A stretch of 64,000 nucleotides of DNA from Bradyrhizobium sp. Rc3b (GTDB lineage Bacteria > Pseudomonadota > Alphaproteobacteria > Rhizobiales > Xanthobacteraceae). The notes beneath the pieces were generated by a model. It was not told the origin of the DNA. It saw only the letters and a program-made list of their open reading frames with translations, and ran no database searches. The position numbers and the translations under genes were made by a program. Numbering within the stretch: position 1 is the first letter of the stretch; each line of letters begins with the position of its first letter. The stretch lies in assembly GCF_900114915.1 (NCBI RefSeq), contig NZ_FOUS01000007.1, positions 186,001-250,000 on the forward strand, in the 5' to 3' direction. Positions 17,068 through 26,185 of this stretch are shown piece by piece.

Positions 17068-18135
17068 TCACTTCGGCGCGATGCCGGCGAAATGCAGCAC
17101 GCCGGCCACCACGATCACCATCGCCAGCGACAGCGGCAGGAACACCTTCCAGCCGAGGCGCATCAATTGATCGTAGCGGTAGCGCGGCACGATCGCCTTT
17201 GCCATCGCGAACAGGAAGAACATGAAGAAGACTTTGAGCGAGAACCAGATGATCCCCGGCACCCAGTTGAAGGGCGGCAGGTCGACCGGCGGCAGCCAGC
17301 CTCCGAGGAACAGGATCGTCGCCATCGCGCACATCGTGACGATCGCGACATACTCGCCGAGCATGAACAGCAGATACGGCGTCGAGCCGTACTCGACCAT
17401 GAAGCCGGCGACGAGCTCGGATTCGGCTTCCACGAGGTCGAACGGCGGGCGGTTGGTCTCCGCCAGCGCCGAGACGTAGAACACCACGAACATCGGGAAC
17501 AGCGGCCAGACGTACCAGTTCAGGATGGTGAGCTGCGGCAGTCCGATCAGGCTGGCGAGCCCGCGGACATGCTGGGCCTCGACCACGGCCGACAGGTTCA
17601 GCGTGCCGGCGCAGAGCAGCACGGTGATGATGACGAAGCCGATCGAGACTTCATAAGACACCATCTGCGCCGCCGAGCGCAGCGCGGCCAGGAACGGGTA
17701 TTTCGAGTTCGACGACCAGCCGGCCATGATGATGCCGTAGATCGACAGCGACGAGATCGCGAAGATGAAGAGGATGCCGACATTGATGTCGGAGATCGCC
17801 CAGCCGAGATTGGTCGGGATCACCGCCCAGGCGGCGAGCGCGAGCACGCACGACACCAGCGGGGCCAGCAGGAACACGCCCTTGTTGGCGCCGGCCGGAA
17901 TGATCGGCTCCTTCAGCACGAACTTCAGAAGGTCGGCGAAGGATTGCAGCAGGCCCCAGGGGCCGACCACGTTCGGGCCGCGCCGGATCTGCACCGCCGC
18001 CCAGATCTTGCGGTCGGCGAGCAGGATGTAGGCGATCGCCACGAGCAGGACGACGAGCACCAGGACGCTCTGCGCGACCATGATGATCAGCGGCCAGAGG
18101 AACCCGGTCCAGAATGCGCTTTCGAAGAATTCCAT
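17068..18135 (-). CDS. nuoH: NADH-quinone oxidoreductase subunit H
   Basis: Membrane subunit of complex I that forms the quinone entry channel with NuoB and NuoD. 355 residues with eight or more helices. Conserved loops are seen: IQRRGPNVVGPWG-like IRRGPNVVGPWGLLQSFADL, AETNRPPFDLVEAESELVAG with the Glu-rich quinone-site loop, and GFMVEYGSTPYLLFMLGEY. Located between nuoG and nuoI with short spacers (10 and 8 bases). Confidence 0.96.
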   Translation of the reverse strand: MEFFESAFWTGFLWPLIIMVAQSVLVLVVLLVAIAYILLADRKIWAAVQIRRGPNVVGPWGLLQSFADLLKFVLKEPIIPAGANKGVFLLAPLVSCVLALAAWAVIPTNLGWAISDINVGILFIFAISSLSIYGIIMAGWSSNSKYPFLAALRSAAQMVSYEVSIGFVIITVLLCAGTLNLSAVVEAQHVRGLASLIGLPQLTILNWYVWPLFPMFVVFYVSALAETNRPPFDLVEAESELVAGFMVEYGSTPYLLFMLGEYVAIVTMCAMATILFLGGWLPPVDLPPFNWVPGIIWFSLKVFFMFFLFAMAKAIVPRYRYDQLMRLGWKVFLPLSLAMVIVVAGVLHFAGIAPK

Positions 18136-18145
18136 CAGATCACGC

Positions 18146-20221
18146 TCACTCCGCTGCGGTCAGCATGTGCCCGGAGGCGAGGCGCGAACATTCCGCCATT
18201 ACGGCGGACGCACGCGCGATTGGGTTGGTCAAATAGAAGTCCTCGACCAGCGGCTTGAACGGCGCCTTCTCGGGCGAACCGCCCTTCCCCGCCAGCTTTT
18301 TGATCTGGTCGGCCGAGCCGGGCTCGATCTGGTCGAGGCGGATCAGGTGCGGCACGGCCTTGAAGATCGCCTGGCGCAAGGCGGCCAGCGAGTCATAGCC
18401 GAGCTTCTTGCCGAGCGCCTCCGACAGCGCGCGGACGATCGCCCAGTCCTCGCGGGCTTCGCCCGGCGGGAACGCGGCGCGGCCCGTCATCTGCACGCGG
18501 CCTTCGGTGTTGACGTAGATCGCGGACTTCTCGGTATAGGCAGCCGCCGGCAGGATCACGTCGGCGCGATGCGCGCCGCGGTCGCCATGGGTGCCGATAT
18601 AGACAACGAAGGTACCATCAGGCGCGTTGATCTCGTCGGCGCCGAGCAGGAACAGCAAGTCCAGCGTGCCGAACGTCGTCATCTGCGCGGCGTTCAGGCC
18701 CCCGCCGGTTGCGGAGAAGCCGATATCGAGCGCGCCGACGCGCGAAGCGCTCTCGTGCAGCACGCCAAAGCCGTTCCAGCCGTCCTTGACCGCACCGACA
18801 TCGAGCGCGAGCTTGGCGGCGGCGGCGAGAATGGCGGCGCCGTCGTGACGCGAGGCCGCGCCCGCGCCGACCAGGATGATCGGATTCTTGGCGTTCTTCA
18901 GCACGTCCATGAACGAGTGCTTGCCGGCCGCGAGCTCACCGAGCGTATCGGTGCCCGCGCCGAGATGGTCATAGTCGTAGGTCAGATCGACCTTCGGGCC
19001 GATCACGCCGACCTTGAAGCCGCCGGCACGCCAGCGCTTGCGGATGCGGGCGTTGAATACGGCCGCCTCTTTCCGCGGGTTCGCGCCGATGATGAGCAGC
19101 GCATCCGCCTGCTCCACACCCGCCAGCGTCGGGTTGAAGATGTAGGAGCCGCGACCGAGCGCGGGGTCAAAGGCGTCGCCGCCCTGCACCGCCAGATTGC
19201 CCGAGCCGTACTTGGCGAGAAGATCCTTCAGCGCGAACATCTCCTCGACGCCGGCGAGGTCGCCGGCGATCGCGCCGATGCGCTTGCCGTCGGTGCGTGC
19301 TGCCTTGGCGGCGATCGCGGCGAAAGCCTCGGTCCAGCTCGCCGCGCGCAGCTTGCCGGCCTCGCGGATGTAGGGCCGGTCCAGGCGCTGGGTGCGCAGG
19401 CCGTCGACGACGTGGCGGGTCTTGTCGGAGATCCACTCCTCGTTGACGGCCTCGTTGATGCGCGGCAGCACGCGCATGACTTCGCGGCCGCGGGTGTCGA
19501 CGCGGATCGCCGACCCGACGCCGTCCATCACGTCGATCGACTGGGTCTTGCCCAGCTCCCAGGGACGCGCCGCAAAGGCATAAGGCTTCGAGGTCAGCGC
19601 GCCGACCGGGCAGATGTCGACGAGATTACCTTGAAGCTCCGAGGTCAGCGCGTGCTCGAGATAGGTCGTGATCTCCATGTCCTCGCCGCGCCCCGTCGCG
19701 CCCATCTCGGGGGCGCCTGCGACTTCCGCCGAGAAGCGGACGCAGCGCGTGCACTGGATGCAGCGGTTCATCGAGGTCTTGACCAGCGCACCGAGATATT
19801 TGTCCTCGACCGCGCGCTTGTTCTCGGCGAAGCGGCTGGTGTCGACACCATAGCCCATCGCCTGGTCCTGCAGGTCGCACTCGCCGCCCTGGTCGCAGAT
19901 CGGGCAATCCAGCGGATGGTTGATCAGAAGGAACTCCATCACGCCTTCGCGTGCCTTCTTCACCATCGGCGAACGCGTCGAGATCTCCGGCGGCTCGCCC
20001 TTGGGGCCCGGACGACAATCGCGCACGCCCCAGGCGCAGCTCGCGACCGGCTTCGGGCCGCCCTTCACCTCGACGAGGCACATCCGGCAATTGCCGGCGA
20101 TCGACAGCCGCTCGTGATAGCAGAAGCGCGGAATCTCGGCGCCGGCCGCCTCGCACGCCTGAAGCAGCGTGTACTCGGCGGGGACATCGATCTCTTTGCC
20201 GTCGATGATGAGCTTGGTCAT
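18146..20221 (-). CDS. nuoG: NADH-quinone oxidoreductase subunit G
   Basis: Large peripheral subunit of complex I with an N-terminal 2Fe-2S domain and 4Fe-4S clusters, joined to a molybdopterin-oxidoreductase-like domain without cofactor. 691 residues. The N-terminus TKLIIDGKEIDVPAEYTLLQ leads into the 2Fe-2S Cys pattern (FCYHERLSIAGNCRMCLVEV), HPLDCPICDQGGECDLQDQA supplies the His/Cys ligands of N5, and CIQCTRCVRFSAEVAG those of N4. Length fits the mitochondrial-type/alphaproteobacterial form. It follows nuoF by five bases. Confidence 0.96.
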   Translation of the reverse strand: MTKLIIDGKEIDVPAEYTLLQACEAAGAEIPRFCYHERLSIAGNCRMCLVEVKGGPKPVASCAWGVRDCRPGPKGEPPEISTRSPMVKKAREGVMEFLLINHPLDCPICDQGGECDLQDQAMGYGVDTSRFAENKRAVEDKYLGALVKTSMNRCIQCTRCVRFSAEVAGAPEMGATGRGEDMEITTYLEHALTSELQGNLVDICPVGALTSKPYAFAARPWELGKTQSIDVMDGVGSAIRVDTRGREVMRVLPRINEAVNEEWISDKTRHVVDGLRTQRLDRPYIREAGKLRAASWTEAFAAIAAKAARTDGKRIGAIAGDLAGVEEMFALKDLLAKYGSGNLAVQGGDAFDPALGRGSYIFNPTLAGVEQADALLIIGANPRKEAAVFNARIRKRWRAGGFKVGVIGPKVDLTYDYDHLGAGTDTLGELAAGKHSFMDVLKNAKNPIILVGAGAASRHDGAAILAAAAKLALDVGAVKDGWNGFGVLHESASRVGALDIGFSATGGGLNAAQMTTFGTLDLLFLLGADEINAPDGTFVVYIGTHGDRGAHRADVILPAAAYTEKSAIYVNTEGRVQMTGRAAFPPGEAREDWAIVRALSEALGKKLGYDSLAALRQAIFKAVPHLIRLDQIEPGSADQIKKLAGKGGSPEKAPFKPLVEDFYLTNPIARASAVMAECSRLASGHMLTAAE

Positions 20222-20226
20222 TCTTC

Positions 20227-21552
20227 TTACTCCGCCGCGACCATGTTCACGGGATCGCGGACGCCGATATCGTCGACATCGGCCTTATGCGAATACTGGT
20301 CGATGCGCGCTTCGATCTCGTGACGGAAATGCGCGATCAGGCCCTGGATCGGCCATGCCGCGGCATCGCCGAGCGCGCAGATGGTGTGGCCTTCGACCTG
20401 CTTGGTGACTTCGAGCAGCATGTCGATCTCGCGCTTGTGGGCGCGGCCTTCGGCCATGCGGGTGAGCACGCGCCACATCCAGCCCGTACCCTCGCGGCAC
20501 GGCGTGCACTGGCCGCAGCTCTCGTGCTTGTAGAAATAGGAGATGCGGGCAATGGCGCGGATCAGGTCGGTGGACTTGTCCATCACGATCACGGCCGCGG
20601 TGCCGAGGCCCGAGCGCAGCTTGCTCAGGCTGTCGAAATCCATCGGCGCGTCGATGATCTGCTCGGCCGGCACCATGCGCACCGACGAACCGCCGGGGAT
20701 CACGGCCTTGAGGTTGTCCCAGCCGCCGCGGATGCCGCCGCAATGCTTGTCGATCAGCTCACGGAACGGGATGCCCATGGCCTCTTCGACGTTGCAGGGC
20801 CGCTCGACATGGCCGGAGATGCAGAAGAGCTTGGTGCCGACATTGTTCGGACGACCGATGCCGGCGAACCAGGCCGCGCCGCGGCGCAGGATGTCCGGCG
20901 CGACCGCGATGGACTCGACGTTGTTGACGGTGGTCGGACAGCCGAACAAGCCGACATTGGCCGGGAACGGCGGCTTCAGGCGCGGCTGGCCCTTCTTGCC
21001 TTCGAGGCTTTCGAGCAGCGCGGTCTCTTCGCCGCAGATATAGGCGCCGGCGCCGTGGGCGACGTAGATGTCGAACGGCCAGCCGTTGACGTTGTCCTTG
21101 CCGACCAGCTTGGCTTCATAGGCCTGGTCGATCGCGGCCTGCAGGTGCTCGCGCTCGCGGATGAACTCGCCGCGGACATAGATGTAGCAGGCATGCGCGT
21201 TCATCGCGCAGCTCGCGATCAGGCAGCCCTCGATCAGGAGATGCGGATCGTGCCGCATGATCTCACGATCCTTGCAGGTGCCGGGCTCGGATTCGTCGGC
21301 GTTGACGACGAGATAGCTCGGCCGGCCGTCGGTCGATTCCTTCGGCATGAACGACCATTTCAAACCGGTCGGGAAGCCGGCGCCGCCGCGGCCGCGCAGG
21401 CCTGACGCCTTCATCTCATTGATGATCCAGTCGCGGCCCTTGTCGATGATGTTCTTGGTGCCATCCCAGGCGCCGCGGCGCCGCGCACCCTCGAGCCCCC
21501 AATCGTGGAGGCCGTAGAGGTTCTTGAAGATGCGGTCCTTGTCCTCGAGCAT
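20227..21552 (-). CDS. nuoF: NADH-quinone oxidoreductase subunit F
   Basis: NADH-binding subunit with FMN and the 4Fe-4S cluster N3, 441 residues. The FMN/NADH glycine-rich regions are present: SGLRGRGGAGFPTGLKWSFM, then GAGAYICGEETALLESLEGK. The cluster ligands lie in ESCGQCTPCREGTGW and later in HTICALGDAAAWPIQG. It follows the 68-residue membrane-protein gene by 15 bases rather than nuoE directly. Confidence 0.96.
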   Translation of the reverse strand: MLEDKDRIFKNLYGLHDWGLEGARRRGAWDGTKNIIDKGRDWIINEMKASGLRGRGGAGFPTGLKWSFMPKESTDGRPSYLVVNADESEPGTCKDREIMRHDPHLLIEGCLIASCAMNAHACYIYVRGEFIREREHLQAAIDQAYEAKLVGKDNVNGWPFDIYVAHGAGAYICGEETALLESLEGKKGQPRLKPPFPANVGLFGCPTTVNNVESIAVAPDILRRGAAWFAGIGRPNNVGTKLFCISGHVERPCNVEEAMGIPFRELIDKHCGGIRGGWDNLKAVIPGGSSVRMVPAEQIIDAPMDFDSLSKLRSGLGTAAVIVMDKSTDLIRAIARISYFYKHESCGQCTPCREGTGWMWRVLTRMAEGRAHKREIDMLLEVTKQVEGHTICALGDAAAWPIQGLIAHFRHEIEARIDQYSHKADVDDIGVRDPVNMVAAE

Positions 21553-21567
21553 ATCAGTGCTTTCCGA

Positions 21568-21774
21568 TCAACGAATGGTCTGCTTGTAGGCAAGTCCGGC
21601 GGCGCAGACGGCGAAGGTCAGCGCCCAGAGCAGACTGGATTCCAGCGACGCGTTCAGGCCGAAACGCTGCAGCAGGAAAATGAAAGCGGCCGCCACGGCG
21701 GCGTGCAACGCGATGAAGCCCCACTTTTTCATGGCATCGCTCTCCTGCACGGAAGGCTGCGAGAGATCACCCAT
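21568..21774 (-). CDS. Small membrane protein inserted between nuoE and nuoF (68 aa)
   Basis: Not a recognised complex I subunit. The predicted 68-residue protein has two hydrophobic segments (WGFIALHAAVAAAFIFLLQR and SSLLWALTFAVCAAGLAYKQ) separated by a short loop, so a hairpin in the inner membrane is likely. Its ATG at 21774 overlaps the nuoE stop as TGATG, a translational-coupling arrangement, and it is followed by nuoF after 15 bases; an internal ATG at 21732 (MKKWGFIAL) is the alternative start. Co-translation suggests an accessory or assembly role in complex I, but this is inference only. Confidence 0.78.
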   Translation of the reverse strand: MGDLSQPSVQESDAMKKWGFIALHAAVAAAFIFLLQRFGLNASLESSLLWALTFAVCAAGLAYKQTIR

Positions 21775-22385
21775 CAGGTGCTCTCCTTCAGCGTGGTCGG
21801 CCCGGTGATCGGCGCCGAAAACTGGCGGCCGTTCTGCGGACCGGGCTTGGGCGGATTGCCCGAGGCGAAACCGTCGAGCACCTTGCCGAAGCTTTCCTTG
21901 GTCAGGTCCTCATAAGTGTCCTTGCCGATCAGCACCATCGGCGCGTTCACGCAGGCGCCCAGGCACTCGACCTCTTCCCAGCTGAAATTGCCGTCCTTGG
22001 AGAGATGGAAGGGCTCGTGATGGATGCGGTGCTCGCAGACGTGGATCAGATCCTCGGCGCCGCGCAGCCGGCACGGCGTGGTGCCGCAAACCTGGACATG
22101 GGCCTTCTTGCCGACGGGGGCGAGCTGGAACATGGTGTAGAAGGTCGCCACCTCCAGCACGCGGATGTAGGGCATGTCGAGCATGTCGGCGATGACGCGG
22201 ATCGCGGCTTCCGAGACCCAGCCGTCGTGCTGCTCCTGGGCCCGCCAGAGGATGGCGATGACGGCGGAGGCCTGACGTCCCGCCGGATATTTCGCGATCT
22301 GCTGCTTGGCGAATGCGAGGTTCTCCTCCGTGAACGCAAAGCTCGCGGGCTGGACTTCCTTCGGTGCTAATCGGCGAACGGACAT
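21774..22385 (-). CDS. nuoE: NADH-quinone oxidoreductase subunit E
   Basis: Peripheral subunit with the 2Fe-2S cluster N1a, 203 residues. Cluster ligands are in VQVCGTTPCRLRGAE and ECLGACVNAPMV, the standard thioredoxin-fold arrangement. The N-terminus FTEENLAFAKQQIAKYPAGR is typical for alphaproteobacterial NuoE. The C-terminal 30 residues are Pro/Gly-rich (ASGNPPKPGPQNGRQ), as in related bacteria. It comes 12 bases after the FkbM-type methyltransferase gene. Confidence 0.95.
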   Translation of the reverse strand: MSVRRLAPKEVQPASFAFTEENLAFAKQQIAKYPAGRQASAVIAILWRAQEQHDGWVSEAAIRVIADMLDMPYIRVLEVATFYTMFQLAPVGKKAHVQVCGTTPCRLRGAEDLIHVCEHRIHHEPFHLSKDGNFSWEEVECLGACVNAPMVLIGKDTYEDLTKESFGKVLDGFASGNPPKPGPQNGRQFSAPITGPTTLKEST

Positions 22386-22397
22386 CTCTTCAATCTC

Positions 22398-23363
22398 TCA
22401 CTGCATGCGGCGCGCTGTTTTCGCATTCAGGGCTTCGATCCTGTCCTGCCAAAATGCGCTTGCGGTGCCGAAAACGTTGTAGCCGACATGGGTCGAGACC
22501 TTGATGCGGTCGAGGATCGACAGCTCGGTCACGGTCTCCATCCGGTTGCTGCGCGGATCGAACACGATCAGCTTCAGCGGGGTCTGTTCGAGGATGAAGC
22601 GCGACACTGCATGAGAGCGGTCGCTGCCGTGCTCCTCGCACATGATGACGCTGTCGGCCTGGAGCAGACGCGCGCCGCCCTTGATCGCCTCGATCTCGAC
22701 GCCCTCGACGTCGAGCTTGATCAGGTATTTGCCGGCGCTTGCCACCTTGCCGTCCTCGATCAGATTGTCGAGTGCGATGACCGGCACGTCCTCACCGCCC
22801 GCGGAGGGATCGCCGGCGATGCTGAAGGCCTCGTGCTTGGTGCCTGAGAGACGCGCGGTGCCGCGGGTGGCGCCGATCGCGCATTTCATGGTCTCGAAGC
22901 GATTGCCGTTGACGCGGGCGTTGTTGGCGAGCTTCGGATAGTTCTGCCCCGACGGCTCGATCGCGATCGCCTTGTGCGAGCCGAACGGCTTGCTCGACAC
23001 CAGCACCGACCAGTAGCCGTAATTGGCACCGCAATCGAGCAACGTGTAGTCGACGTCGACGCTATCGGCGAACAGCAGCTCGAGCTCGTCTTCGTAGTTG
23101 TAGGAGCGGTTGAGCAGCTTGCTCCAATAGCCGTCGCCGTAAGGGAACTCGAACACGGCGTCGGGATTGAGCCTGATCGCGATGTTCCGCTCGGGCAGCG
23201 TCTTCCGCAGCAAATTCGCGCAGGCGATGTAGCCCATATGCGAGAAGTGCGAGGAGATCTTCGATCCCGTCACCAGCGCCAAGGCAGCCGTCCGCTCCCA
23301 CAGGTTGGCCCCTTCAAGGGCCCCTGAGGCGCGGTCAAACTGGATTGGCGCCTGCTGCCCCAT
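22398..23363 (-). CDS. FkbM-family methyltransferase embedded in the nuo operon
   Basis: A 321-residue SAM-dependent methyltransferase of the FkbM type, a family that mainly O-methylates sugars, polyketides or other small molecules. The SAM-binding motif I is YTLLDCGANYGYWSVLVSS at about residues 106-124, with AIAIEPSGQNYPKL as motif II and the family hallmark LIKLDVEGVEIEAIKGG later. No signal peptide is seen. Its ATG at 23363 overlaps the nuoD stop as TGATG and nuoE follows after 12 bases, so it is co-translated with complex I genes. It is not a normal part of nuo operons; the substrate is unknown. Confidence 0.9.
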   Translation of the reverse strand: MGQQAPIQFDRASGALEGANLWERTAALALVTGSKISSHFSHMGYIACANLLRKTLPERNIAIRLNPDAVFEFPYGDGYWSKLLNRSYNYEDELELLFADSVDVDYTLLDCGANYGYWSVLVSSKPFGSHKAIAIEPSGQNYPKLANNARVNGNRFETMKCAIGATRGTARLSGTKHEAFSIAGDPSAGGEDVPVIALDNLIEDGKVASAGKYLIKLDVEGVEIEAIKGGARLLQADSVIMCEEHGSDRSHAVSRFILEQTPLKLIVFDPRSNRMETVTELSILDRIKVSTHVGYNVFGTASAFWQDRIEALNAKTARRMQ

Positions 23364-24559
23364 CACCGATCGACCTCTCCGAACACGATGTCGAGCGAGC
23401 CGAGGATCGCCGAGACGTCGGCGAGCAGATGGCCGCGGCAGATGTGATCCATCGCCTGCAGATGCGCAAAGCCCGGCGCGCGGATCTTGCACTTGTACGG
23501 CTTGTTGGTGCCGTCGGAGATCAGATAGACGCCGAACTCGCCCTTGGGCGCCTCGACCGCGGCGTAGACTTCGCCGGCCGGCACGTGAACGCCTTCGGTG
23601 TAGAGCTTGAAGTGGTGGATCAGCGCTTCCATCGAGCGCTTCATCTCGCCACGGCGCGGCGGCGCAACCTTGTTGTCGGCGACGACAACGGGGCCCTTCC
23701 CGTCGGGCGCGTTCAGCTTCTGGATGCACTGCTTCATGATGCGGATGGACTGACGCATCTCTTCCATGCGGATCAGATAACGGTCGTAGCAGTCGCCGTT
23801 CTTGCCGATCGGAATGTCGAAATCCATCTCGGCATAGCATTCATAGGGCTGCGACTTGCGCAGGTCCCAGGCCGCGCCCGAGCCGCGCACCATCACGCCC
23901 GAGAAGCCCCACTCCCAGGCCTCCTTCAGCGGCACCACGCCGATGTCGACGTTGCGCTGCTTGAAGATGCGGTTGGCGGTGAGCAGGCGGTCGAGATCGT
24001 CCACGACTTTCAGGAACGGATCGCACCAGGCCTCGATGTCGTCGACCAGCTTCTGCGGCAAATCCTGATGCACGCCACCGACGCGGAAGTAAGCCGCATG
24101 CATGCGGCTGCCCGAGGCGCGCTCGTAGAACACCATCAGCTTCTCGCGCTCTTCGAAGCCCCACAGCGGCGGGGTCAGCGCGCCGACGTCCATCGCCTGC
24201 GTGGTGACGTTGAGCAGATGCGACAGGATGCGGCCGATCTCGCAATAGAGCACGCGGATCAGCTGGCCGCGGCGCGGCACCTCGATGCCGAGCAGCTTTT
24301 CGGCCGCCATGCAGAAGGCGTGTTCCTGGTTCATCGGCGCGACGTAGTCGAGCCGGTCGAAATACGGGATCGCCTGGAGGTAGGTCTTCTGCTCGATCAG
24401 CTTCTCGGTGCCGCGGTGAAGCAGGCCGATATGCGGATCGACGCGCGCGACGACTTCGCCGTCCAGCTCCAGCACCAGACGCAGCACGCCGTGCGCGGCC
24501 GGATGTTGCGGACCGAAATTGATGGTGAAGTTGCGGAGATTTTCAGGTTGCTCGTTCAT
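23363..24559 (-). CDS. nuoD: NADH-quinone oxidoreductase subunit D
   Basis: 49-kDa-type subunit that forms the quinone-binding pocket with NuoB. 398 residues. It begins MNEQPENLRNFTINFGPQHP and continues AAHGVLRLVLELDGE, the conserved quinone-site loop with its His; TYLQAIPYFDRLDYVAPMNQ and the C-terminal ending DIVFGEVDR are also standard. NuoC is a separate gene, ending two bases upstream. The stop overlaps the methyltransferase start. Confidence 0.96.
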   Translation of the reverse strand: MNEQPENLRNFTINFGPQHPAAHGVLRLVLELDGEVVARVDPHIGLLHRGTEKLIEQKTYLQAIPYFDRLDYVAPMNQEHAFCMAAEKLLGIEVPRRGQLIRVLYCEIGRILSHLLNVTTQAMDVGALTPPLWGFEEREKLMVFYERASGSRMHAAYFRVGGVHQDLPQKLVDDIEAWCDPFLKVVDDLDRLLTANRIFKQRNVDIGVVPLKEAWEWGFSGVMVRGSGAAWDLRKSQPYECYAEMDFDIPIGKNGDCYDRYLIRMEEMRQSIRIMKQCIQKLNAPDGKGPVVVADNKVAPPRRGEMKRSMEALIHHFKLYTEGVHVPAGEVYAAVEAPKGEFGVYLISDGTNKPYKCKIRAPGFAHLQAMDHICRGHLLADVSAILGSLDIVFGEVDR

Positions 24560-24561
24560 GA

Positions 24562-25176
24562 TCAGACCTTCGGTCCCGCTTTTTCATCCCCCGGAAGCAC
24601 CGGATAATCGGCCCCCTCCCACGGAGACAAAAAGTCGAACTTGCGGAATTCCTGGTTGAGCCGGACGGGCTCGTACACCACCCGCTTCTCCTGGTCGTCG
24701 TAGCGGACCTCGACGAAACCCGTGGTCGGGAAGTCCTTGCGCAGCGGATGGCCCTCGAACCCGTAATCGGTGAGGATGCGGCGCATGTCGGGATGGCCGA
24801 CGAAGAACACGCCGTAGAGGTCGTAGGCCTCGCGCTCGAACCAGTCGGCGCCGGGGAACAATTCAATCAGCGACGGCACCTGGGTGGTCTCGTCGGCCTG
24901 GGCCTTGAGGCGGATCCGCGCGTTCAGGGTCGGTGACAGGAAGTGATAAATCACGTCGAAGCGCTTCTCGCGCGAGGGATAGTCCGCGGCCGTGATGTCG
25001 GTGAAGTTGACGAAGCGACAGTTCGGATCGTCGCGGAGGTACTTGACCACCTCGACGATCTTGCTGGCCTCGACATCAACCGTGAGCTGGTTGAAGGCCA
25101 CCGAATGACCGATGGCGGCGCCCGGAAGCGCGCTAACGATCGTCTGCCCCAGTCCGTCGAGCTTGGCGTCGTCCAT
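24562..25176 (-). CDS. nuoC: NADH-quinone oxidoreductase subunit C
   Basis: 30-kDa-type peripheral subunit of complex I, 204 residues from ATG at 25176 (MDDAKLDGLGQTIVSALPGA). Conserved C-terminal part: FEREAYDLYGVFFVGHPDMR followed by RILTDYGFEGHPLRKDFP. The open frame continues upstream into nuoB in another reading phase but that part is not homologous. Eleven bases separate it from nuoB. Confidence 0.95.
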   Translation of the reverse strand: MDDAKLDGLGQTIVSALPGAAIGHSVAFNQLTVDVEASKIVEVVKYLRDDPNCRFVNFTDITAADYPSREKRFDVIYHFLSPTLNARIRLKAQADETTQVPSLIELFPGADWFEREAYDLYGVFFVGHPDMRRILTDYGFEGHPLRKDFPTTGFVEVRYDDQEKRVVYEPVRLNQEFRKFDFLSPWEGADYPVLPGDEKAGPKV

Positions 25177-25187
25177 GACGTAAAACC

Positions 25188-25775
25188 TTAGCGTTCGATG
25201 GTGCCGGTGCGCCGGATCTTCTTCTGCAGCAGCAGCACGCCGTAAAGCAGCGCTTCCGCCGTGGGCGGGCAGCCCGGCACATAGATGTCGATCGGCACGA
25301 TGCGGTCGCAGCCGCGCACGACCGAGTAGGAATAGTGATAGTAGCCGCCGCCGTTGGCGCAGGAGCCCATCGAGATGACGTAGCGCGGCTCGGGCATCTG
25401 GTCGTAGACCTTGCGCAGCGCAGGCGCCATCTTGTTGGTCAGCGTGCCGGCGACGATCATCACGTCGGACTGGCGCGGCGAGGCACGCGGCGCGAAGCCG
25501 AAGCGCTCGACGTCGTAGCGCGGCATCGACACCTGCATCATCTCGACCGCGCAACAGGCGAGACCGAAGGTCATCCACATCAAGGAGCCGGTGCGGGCCC
25601 AGGTGATGAGGTCGTCGGTCGCAGCCACGAAGAAGCCCTTGTCGGACAGCTCGGAATTGACCTCGAGAAAGAACGGATCATTGGCCCCGACCGGCCGGCC
25701 GGTCGACGGATCCAGGATGCCCTTGGGGGCCGGCGCGATAGCCGGACCTGTGGACGACACGGGGTTCAATCCCAT
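25188..25775 (-). CDS. nuoB: NADH-quinone oxidoreductase subunit B
   Basis: PSST-type subunit with the terminal 4Fe-4S cluster N2 that reduces quinone. From ATG at 25775 it is 195 residues; GGGAG lies nine bases upstream, and the start overlaps the end of nuoA by ten bases. A longer version from 25796 is possible. Cluster ligands are in FGLACCAVEMMQ (adjacent Cys pair), SMGSCANGGGYYHYSYSVVR and DIYVPGCPPTAEALLYG. Confidence 0.95.
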   Translation of the reverse strand: MGLNPVSSTGPAIAPAPKGILDPSTGRPVGANDPFFLEVNSELSDKGFFVAATDDLITWARTGSLMWMTFGLACCAVEMMQVSMPRYDVERFGFAPRASPRQSDVMIVAGTLTNKMAPALRKVYDQMPEPRYVISMGSCANGGGYYHYSYSVVRGCDRIVPIDIYVPGCPPTAEALLYGVLLLQKKIRRTGTIER

Positions 25776-26131
25776 TCGAGTGCTCCCTTCTTCCATTCAT
25801 AGGCGAACCCGACCGTCAGCACGGCGAGGAACACCACCATGGACCAGAAGCCGGTCGCGCCAAGCTTGCCGAACGCCACCGCCCAGGGAAACAGGAACGC
25901 CACCTCGAGATCGAAGATGATGAAGAGAATGGCGACCAGATAGAAGCGGACGTCGAACTTCATGCGCGCGTCGTCGAAGGCGTTGAAACCGCACTCATAC
26001 GCCGACAGCTTTTCCGGGTCCGGCTGCTGGAACGCCACGACGAAGGGCGCGATCAGCAGCACGAGGCCAATGAGGCCCGCTACCCCTATAAAGACGACGA
26101 GTGGAAGGTAGTTCTGCAGAATGCCGCTCAT
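25766..26131 (-). CDS. nuoA: NADH-quinone oxidoreductase subunit A
   Basis: Small three-helix membrane subunit at the front of the complex I operon, 121 residues from ATG at 26131. It has the conserved first loop KLSAYECGFNAFDDARMKFD with the Cys that flags the quinone-site state in mitochondria, and FYLVAILFIIFDLEVAFLFP. The open frame upstream of 26131 is not family-like. This is the first gene of the nuo transcript; a promoter candidate lies 55-85 bases upstream. Confidence 0.95.
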   Translation of the reverse strand: MSGILQNYLPLVVFIGVAGLIGLVLLIAPFVVAFQQPDPEKLSAYECGFNAFDDARMKFDVRFYLVAILFIIFDLEVAFLFPWAVAFGKLGATGFWSMVVFLAVLTVGFAYEWKKGALEWD

Positions 26132-26185
26132 GGCGAGCCCTTTTTCCCGCAGCCTCGGGACAGCCACGGATTCGTCCGATTTGGA

